From the NCBI GenBank assembly GCA_902806565.1, contig CADCXA010000030.1, positions 620,001 to 684,000 on the forward strand: a stretch of 64,000 bases of DNA. The letters are read 5' to 3'. Positions 58,113-64,000 of this stretch are shown in pieces. The notes under the pieces are model-generated. The model ran no database searches and had not been told where the DNA came from. It worked only from the letters and a program-made list of their open reading frames with translations. The position numbers and the translations under genes were made by a program. The stretch comes from Hypoxylon rubiginosum. Lineage: Eukaryota; Ascomycota; Sordariomycetes; Xylariales; Hypoxylaceae. Every line of letters begins with the position of its first letter. The stretch's first letter is position 1.

Positions 58113-58683
58113 ATTAGCGATACTGTGACTTGATATAATGCGAATGAAGAGAATAGAGAGTTTCGTGTTGTTGTTTCCCTTTTTTGTAGTTATAGGATAG
58201 CTGGCATATACGGCTTTCGGGGTTCCGTGACACCGGGACGTAGTGTCCGGGGCGAGATGGTCCCGGTCACTTTCATAATCACCATCAGCGTGTCGTCAAC
58301 ATTGGCTTGGAGCAGATCATGGTAGTATTCCGGATGGTGTATGTATTCAAGTTGAAAGATCTTCGGTTGTTATCCGACAGTTAAATCCGGTATTTCCTTG
58401 ATTACCTAATGTAACCACCTCCCCGTACCGTTATGAACGTTACATCGATTATTGTTTGGCTACCAGGCTACTTGCGCGGGTTGAACACACCCACGCCCCC
58501 TATCTGATTGTAGGGCCTGTATCAACTCGAGTTGAGTTAGGTCGAGTTGATCCGAGTTAGTATTAGTAGGCTGAGTTGAGTTAGAAAGATGATTCCATGC
58601 GGACCGTCCCTCGCGTGATCGCTTCATCACGTGAATAACCCCGGTATCTTACAGCCATCTTTGCTAACAATCGAGAGACTTCC
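58113..58683. promoter_or_regulatory. divergent promoter of the IFR-like and APH-like genes
   Basis: Contains a GAGTTGAGTTAG-type repeat (about 58528-58582: several GAGTT units, also as GGTCGAGTTGA). It could be a binding-site cluster shared by both genes; this is inference. Confidence 0.45.
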
Positions 58684-60090
58684 GTGTCCACCTCAATCCG
58701 GGTGTGCGAAGAAACCAATTCGCAGTCCGAGCAAGAAATGACACCTCTAGCGCAATCGGAGCTTGACAAGCTTACTATCCGCATTATGAAGCAGCTCTCG
58801 GAGACCGATTATGCCTGTTCATCTCTTACGCGGCTCACCAACGGCACGACCAACTTCGTTTTTCGTGGGGCTCTTACTTACCCCCTATCCCCGCAGCCCC
58901 CATCGCTACCCTCCGAAGATTACCCTCAGGAGCACACAGTCGAGACTGTGATCGTCAAGCACACCACCAGCTTTGCAGCACTCAATAAAGACCTCCCTAT
59001 CGATATATCTCGCTGTGTACATATCTAGTTAATCCTTTCCATCGCCACGTGCATACCTACACCTAGGTGGCATGTTGCTAACTCCTAACTCTAGGTCATC
59101 GAAGCATCCATTCTTAATCTACTAAATGACTTCCCGGACACTACCTCTTCGGTTAGAATACCGCATCTTTACGTCTTTAATCAAAATACGAGCACCCAAG
59201 TCTTGCAGGATATCCCGGGTGTCGTTGACTTGAAGACAGTCTTGGTGTCGCCTACTGCCAATATCGTTCTCTCACGATCTCTTACCACGTCTGTTGGCTA
59301 TGCTCTAGGTTCTTGGCTTCGCTCCTTCCATTCGTGGACTTCAGCGCGCTCGAAAGCCAATACCATTAAAATTGGGCATAACGAGCCTATGCGGAAGCTA
59401 AAATATCTTATATCCTACGACGCTTTCATCAAAAGCCTCGAGCAGTTTCCGGATGTCCTCGGGGGTTATAAGGAAGCTTTGAACGACGTAAAACTTATGG
59501 CTTCCAAGGAGTTCGAGAGAACAGCAAGCGATGACCAGGGAGAAGAATGGGGAATTATCCATGGCGACTTTTGGACCGGCAAGTAGGTTCCTGTTCCTGT
59601 TATCTTTATCCCCCCACCCACCCACCCCTTTTAGCCCCTTTTCAAATCAGGTTACGACAGGTGAGTAACAAGCCCTAGTATTCTCATCTCGGAGGTCCAG
59701 TCGTCTACTCAAGAATCGAAGCTCTTTGTAGTTGATTGGGAGTTTGTCCAGTTTGGCCACCGAGCATATGACATCGGCCAGATGATCGGCGACCTTTATG
59801 AGCGACAGCACTTCAACGACGCCGAGGCTGCCTTATGGATTATTGACGCATTCATTAAGGGCTACGGTACCGTTTCTGAGGATATGGCTTTCCGGATCGC
59901 CATTCATGCGGGCGTGCAGTTGATTACCTGGGTTGTCAGGGGCCCGCCTCTGCATATGCGTTCAGCCGCCGCTGTGCAGCGCGCCACCGGCGCCATGAAG
60001 CTGGGCATGAAAATGGTCCTAAGAGCGGGTGCGAAGGATAAGAAGTGGTTCGAGACCAATATATTGGCGGGCTTGTTCAGGAATGACTAG
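58684..60090 (+). CDS. aminoglycoside-phosphotransferase-like kinase (APH / protein-kinase-like fold)
   Basis: Exons 58684-59016, 59095-59582 and 59679-60090, 410 residues. The N-lobe has LTNGTTNFVFRG (nucleotide loop) and VETVIVKHTT with the probable ATP-binding Lys. The catalytic Brenner motif is HGDFWTGN (Asp269, Asn274, split by intron 2), and DWE (Asp293) is the metal-binding DFG equivalent, followed by FGHRAYDIGQMIGDL. The C-lobe is helical. Family members phosphorylate small molecules such as choline, methylthioribose or fructosamines; the fungal subgroup's substrate is not known to me. Intron 2 contains a CCCACCCACCCACC tract. Start: ATG 58684, with a second ATG 18 codons later. Confidence 0.9.
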
Positions 60091-60180
60091 ACCGCTACCT
60101 CATTTTAGGTGATGCTCAGGTACGAGGTACGTCGCTACAGATCAAGAAATTTCCTTTCTAATAAACGTAAAAGGGTCCAT

Positions 60181-61492
60181 TCAGCTGAAGTACTGCCCTC
60201 CACCAATAGAAATGCTCCCAGATCCTACATTCTGATTGCCCTGACCCCTAAAAGTGGTGGTTCTCCCCGCCCTGTCACCTCGAGAACGGCGCTCCTCCCT
60301 GACATCATCGTCGTTCGAGTCTGAGTCTGACCAGTCTCTTGCCTTGCGTTTCTTTCGCCCCTTGTCGGTACGTCCTACATATCATGTTAGCGGCTATTTT
60401 TTTTTGAACAGGTAGCTATCTCTTCGTGTGAGTATTGTATCTAATATAATGACTAAAAGCTACTCACCATGGCTCATTGAAGTTGGAGGAATTTTAGATA
60501 AAACCGCCTTAGCATAAGCTGCCGCCATAGCAGCAGCATACGGTTGCCAATCCCAATTCTTATGCTTGTCTGCATAGTCGCATGCACCTCTAATAACGCC
60601 AACAGGTATCCGGTTCATGGTCCCTGCTGCTTCCATCTCTAGCCCAATGATGCCGTACTAGCATTCTTCATCAGCTTCTCTCCTGACCCTATGGGCCCAT
60701 ACCACACTCGAGTGCGTTCCGTCTCCGGCCGCGGCTGTCTCACTACGGGATGCGCAACCCCGGCTTCGTCGTCTTGGTAAAATTTGTCATGCTCTTGTCC
60801 AGGGTCGGCAAATGTTCCATTCGGGTGCCGTTTATCCTTCATAGCCTCATAATATGGAAGGAACAGTTCCGACTCGTATGGGAACTTCGCGTTCTTGATG
60901 CTGCCAATGGCAGACTTCACGATAGTCTCGGTTTCGGCCAAGATATGGCCATGACATAGAAGCTCGATCAGGTCCTCCTCCCCTTTATCCCTACCCAAGT
61001 CGTAGGCCAAGACTCCTGGCCGATCAACATCACCCATGCTGACAAGCACATCACCTAATCGAATATCTCGCGGAGGAGTTGATTGAAGATCAGGAATGCC
61101 AGCAGCCTATTAACACATGTGATTAATGATTTATTTCATTTAAGTAATACTGTCTAGATAATTAGGTTGTGGCGGTTGGAAGATCGTGTGATAGGTACTC
61201 AGGTACTTACCACGCCCACTAAGAGGCCAAACCGGAAGTTGGGGAAGAACCTCTTCGCCTGGCTGGCAAGGGCTGCAGCTGAACCGGTCTCATATTCTTG
61301 GCCAAGGGGGAGAGTCGCGATGGCAATGTTGTGCCCGCACATATCACCAGCTTGAAATACATAATCATCTCCGGGCCCAACTGGAAAATTGCCTGCGTGT
61401 TCATTGTCAAGCATGAGTATGGCAGCTCGCGCCTCGATCGGCAATGGCGCAATCCATACGATACAATAGTCTTCAGGTCGTAAATGACTCAT
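60181..61492 (-). pseudogene. nucleoside-phosphorylase-fold (PNP_UDP_1) protein with Gly/Asn-rich C-terminal motif, frame broken
   Basis: Exons 61492-61211, 61106-60468 and 60374-60181 with good splice sites (GTAAGT, GTGAGT). MSHLRPEDYCIVWIAPLPIE and FRFGLLVGV start the phosphorylase fold. IRLGDVLVS, GTFADPGQEHD and RTRVWYGPIGSGEKLMKNA follow, then IIGLEMEAAGTMNR and VIRGACDYADKHKN (nucleoside-binding and catalytic end). The frame is lost between KLMKNA and YGIIGLEMEAAG at about 60657-60660. A segment of roughly eight residues that the family usually has there is missing, which fits a deletion of about 25 bp. The last exon is back in frame; it is basic, then carries GNQNVGSGSISIGG near the end. 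Such domains serve as effector or sensor modules beside or within fungal NLRs. Confidence 0.8.
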
Positions 61493-61978
61493 CGGCAATA
61501 GTCGCCGCAGTCGTAAAGCAAATGAGGGAAACCTAAGCCAACTTGGAGGTCCAGAGAGCCTCGTCATGTGGAAAGGAAATCTCAAAAGATCGACTCGATA
61601 CACTAGGAGGTACACGTACCTAGGTGACTCAGCGTTGCCTGCCAAGCCAAGCCCCAGGAAGCCCAACAAGATCTAGATAGTTAATTGTGTAGCATGACTA
61701 GGACATCGTCATGCGCAATTGGGCTTTCCAGCTGACGGTACCATCCCTTCCAAAACGCCTTACCCAACTTACCCGGAAAAGCTCTTTTCGTTAGGGATCC
61801 AGTTGTCTCCTCCCTATTATCCGTGCCCGATAGCTATTGGAATCGTCCCTCTCCATTCCAATCGACACACTATTATTCCTAGATATTCTTAGGAGCCATT
61901 TTCAACTACGATACTCCGCAGAAGGTGGCGGTCGAATCAAGCAGATTAATACGCCTTCAGCCTCTCTTATTATCGGCA
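61493..61978. promoter_or_regulatory. shared promoter region of the divergent PNP and NACHT genes
   Basis: 486 bp between the two divergent start codons, suggesting coordinated expression of the pair. No other feature seen. Confidence 0.5.
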
Positions 61979-63560
61979 ATGTCTTCAAACCTGCTGGAGT
62001 TACGACTGGCTCAGTCCTCATGTAACCAAATGGATCAAGCAAACGAGAGACGCAAACTAAACGGCTCCCGGGATAGCGACACTGTTCACGCAGATGCAAT
62101 TTCCACACCGCATAGCGAAAGTTTGTTGAGACGAAGCCAGGAAGATAATATACATTCAGGAGAAGAGATTCAGAACTCCAACGGACACGTTCGTATCGGC
62201 GGAGACTTTAGTGGTATTATTCGATGCTCCCGAACTGTAGATCTAAAATAAACTAATTATTATCAAAATCTTAGCGCTAAACACTTACAACCTCCCAATG
62301 CATCCCGCCGCCCATAATCAATTCTCGAGCGGCCGTAACACGACAATCAGCAATGAAGAACACAAACGCATCCTGATAAGCTCGCTCAAGTTCACGCAGA
62401 TGGACGCACATCGAAACAGTATCAGAGGAGCTAGAATGATGTATAAATGGTTCCTAAAAACCCCGGAATACCTTGACTGGCTAGATTCCGACAAATTTGG
62501 CGAGCATGGTGGTTTGCTATGGGTCAAAGGTAAACCTGGGACAGGCAAATCGACGTTGATGATGTCCACGTTCTGGCATGTACAGTTTAGAAAGTTACGG
62601 AAAGATCGTGTGATCGCTATCTCTTTCTTCTTCAATGCTAAGGGGAATGACCTGGGAAGATCCACGGCCGGCCTTTACCGATCTCTTCTGGTTCAACTAT
62701 TTGAAGCACGTCAGGGTGTTCAAGTAATTATACTCGATGATAATTGGCCTTCGTCTGAGTGGTCCCTCGAATCACTGCAGAATTTATTTAAAGCAGCCAT
62801 ATTGGCCATGGGAAAAGCTTTGATAATCTGCTTTATCGATGCCCTAGATGAATGTGATCAACGGGAGATCGGCGACATGCTGTCGTTTCTACAAAATACG
62901 AGCGAACAGGCTGCCTCCAACGGTACCCGATTGCATATGTGCTTTGCAAGCAGGCACTGTCCACATATTACAATCGAGAGGGGCCTCACTCTAATCCTCG
63001 AGGAGCGATTAGAACACGACAGGGAAATAACTAAGTACCTAGAAAATGAACTACAAATCGGCCATGGAAGATATGCCGAAAAAATCCGTTCCAGTCTCCA
63101 AGAAAAGAACTCCGGCGTTATCATGTGGGTAGTACTTGTCGTACGTATGTTAAATATGGAATACGACCGCGGGTGCGTACATATGTTCCCTAACATACTC
63201 GACCAAATTCGAAGCGACCTTCAAGCTCTTTCGGAACATCTTGACTCGCGATAACGACAATACCCGGGGACTTCCTCTCTGCATTCAGTGGGTACTTTTT
63301 GCAAAGCACCCGCTTTCTCCCGAGGAATTTGTACTCTGCCATTATGTCCGGCATTAATCCTAATGAACTATCCATGTATCATCAAGGTCAAGGCGCCGAC
63401 GTTGACGCGGGTGTTATTCAGAAGTACATTTTGGACAATTGAAAGGGATCGGCTCAGTTTATCTACGAATCGATCCGAGACTTCCTTTAAAAAGAAAGTA
63501 CCCATGATGGACCAGCGAACTGATGGAAGGGTCTTCAAGACAGTCGTTACAGAAGCTTTA
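61979..63560 (+). pseudogene. NACHT NTPase (fungal NLR-like) gene, truncated and decayed
   Basis: Exon 1 61979-62213, 61-bp intron (GTATTA donor, AAACTAATT branch), exon 2 from 62275; open to TAA 63252-63254. The N-terminus is polar, with IQNSNGHVRIGG (about 67-78). The linker helix KTPEYLDWLDSDKFGEH is typical of fungal NACHT proteins. The Walker A is GKPGTGKST (164-172), the Walker B ICFIDALDE (Asp267 on), with SRHCPHITI as sensor region. Past a frameshift near 63215-63225 the family sequence goes on in other frames: FRNILTRDN, CIQWVLFAKHPLSPEEF, then AIMSGINPNEL, a TGA at 63440-63442, FIYESIRDFL and a TAA at 63488. No ANK, WD40 or TPR repeats follow; the sequence runs into AT-rich DNA. Confidence 0.8.
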
Positions 63561-63629
63561 TTTTTATTCCATTTACTGTATTTTCATTCTATTCACTGTC
63601 TGGGAAGTGCTGAGTCGCCTTGTATATAA

Positions 63630-64000
63630 CTGGGGGACTGATATCTTTCGATTTATGTTCTAGTTTTAGTTTTCGATGATATATAAACTGTTATCTTTTA
63701 ATAATAAACTAACCCTCGATTTACATGCTTTATATTTTTGCTTTCTAGGTTATAAACCCCTTTTCTTTGGATCGGGGAGATTAGCTTTTATACGGAAAGA
63801 ATATAGCTATAGTTTTTATAAAATATAAATAATTCTTTCTAAGGTAATAATAATAATAATAATTATTAATTACTAAAGGATTATTATATTATAGTTATTT
63901 TAAAACTTTTTTTAAAATATAATAAATATATTAAATTAAAATTATTTTATATTATTATATATAGTAATTTATTTAGTAAATCTTATTTAAAAATATATTA
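63630..64000. repeat. extremely AT-rich block at the right end
   Basis: Composition shifts sharply to almost only A and T, rich in TA steps (TATAAATAATT, ATAATAATAAT), with little C or G after 63840. This looks like the edge of an AT-isochore or a RIP-degraded repeat. No element termini or coding traces are recognisable. Confidence 0.7.

Noticed and set aside
63840..64000. Telomere or transposon end at the AT-rich right edge
   Set aside because: No TTAGGG repeats, terminal repeats or transposase traces are visible; only AT-rich composition can be stated.

Overview
The window comes from a filamentous ascomycete (Pezizomycotina, most likely Sordariomycetes). Its genes carry short introns of 48-104 bp with GTRAGT-type donors and CTAAC/CTAAT-like branch sites. 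It also encodes fungal-only families: Zn2Cys6 regulator, DUF6594, NmrA-like proteins, a HET remnant, and a nucleoside-phosphorylase/NACHT pair. Exon-intron structures were worked out by hand from splice signals and reading-frame continuity; no alignment was run.

Layout. 1-9 kb (minus): the 3'-truncated gene of a secreted berberine-bridge-type FAD oxidase, a secreted histidine phosphatase, and a seven-exon FUSC/ArAE-like membrane protein that shares a promoter region with NTF2. 9.8-15.2 kb: NTF2 (six exons), a candidate Pol III ncRNA with A box, B box and T-run, an ACS-type MFS permease, and tRNA-Gln(CTG). 15.5-17.1 kb: an FAD amine-oxidase-like pseudogene whose start, Rossmann glycine and one tryptophan each look changed by a G-to-A substitution. 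17.8-36.1 kb: the conserved housekeeping block of a HUL5/UBE3C-like HECT ligase, poly(A)-binding protein, a universal-stress-domain protein and a conserved fungal membrane protein. 38-39 kb: a GC-rich extended SDR.

39.5-43.6 kb is the most unusual stretch. Three tandem minus-strand genes encode tiny cysteine-rich proteins with nearly fixed cysteine spacing (M-C-x8-C-x2-C-x13-C then two more Cys and a terminal CxxC). Two of them lie in diverged repeats of roughly 1 kb. The stretch also holds a 28-bp perfect palindrome and a broken HET-domain remnant.

44-60 kb: an FGGY carbohydrate kinase, two beta-1,3-glucan enzymes (GH17 and GH64, convergent), a DUF6594 membrane protein, a Zn2Cys6 regulator, two NAD(P)-binding NmrA/IFR-like proteins and an APH-like kinase. 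60.2-63.6 kb: a divergent pair, a nucleoside-phosphorylase-fold gene and a NACHT NTPase gene. The tail of one and the head of the other share a short Gly/Asn-rich motif, as in fungal NLR/effector pairs that signal through amyloid-type motifs. Both are disrupted, and the NACHT gene decays toward an extremely AT-rich end (63.63-64 kb) that looks like a RIP-affected block.
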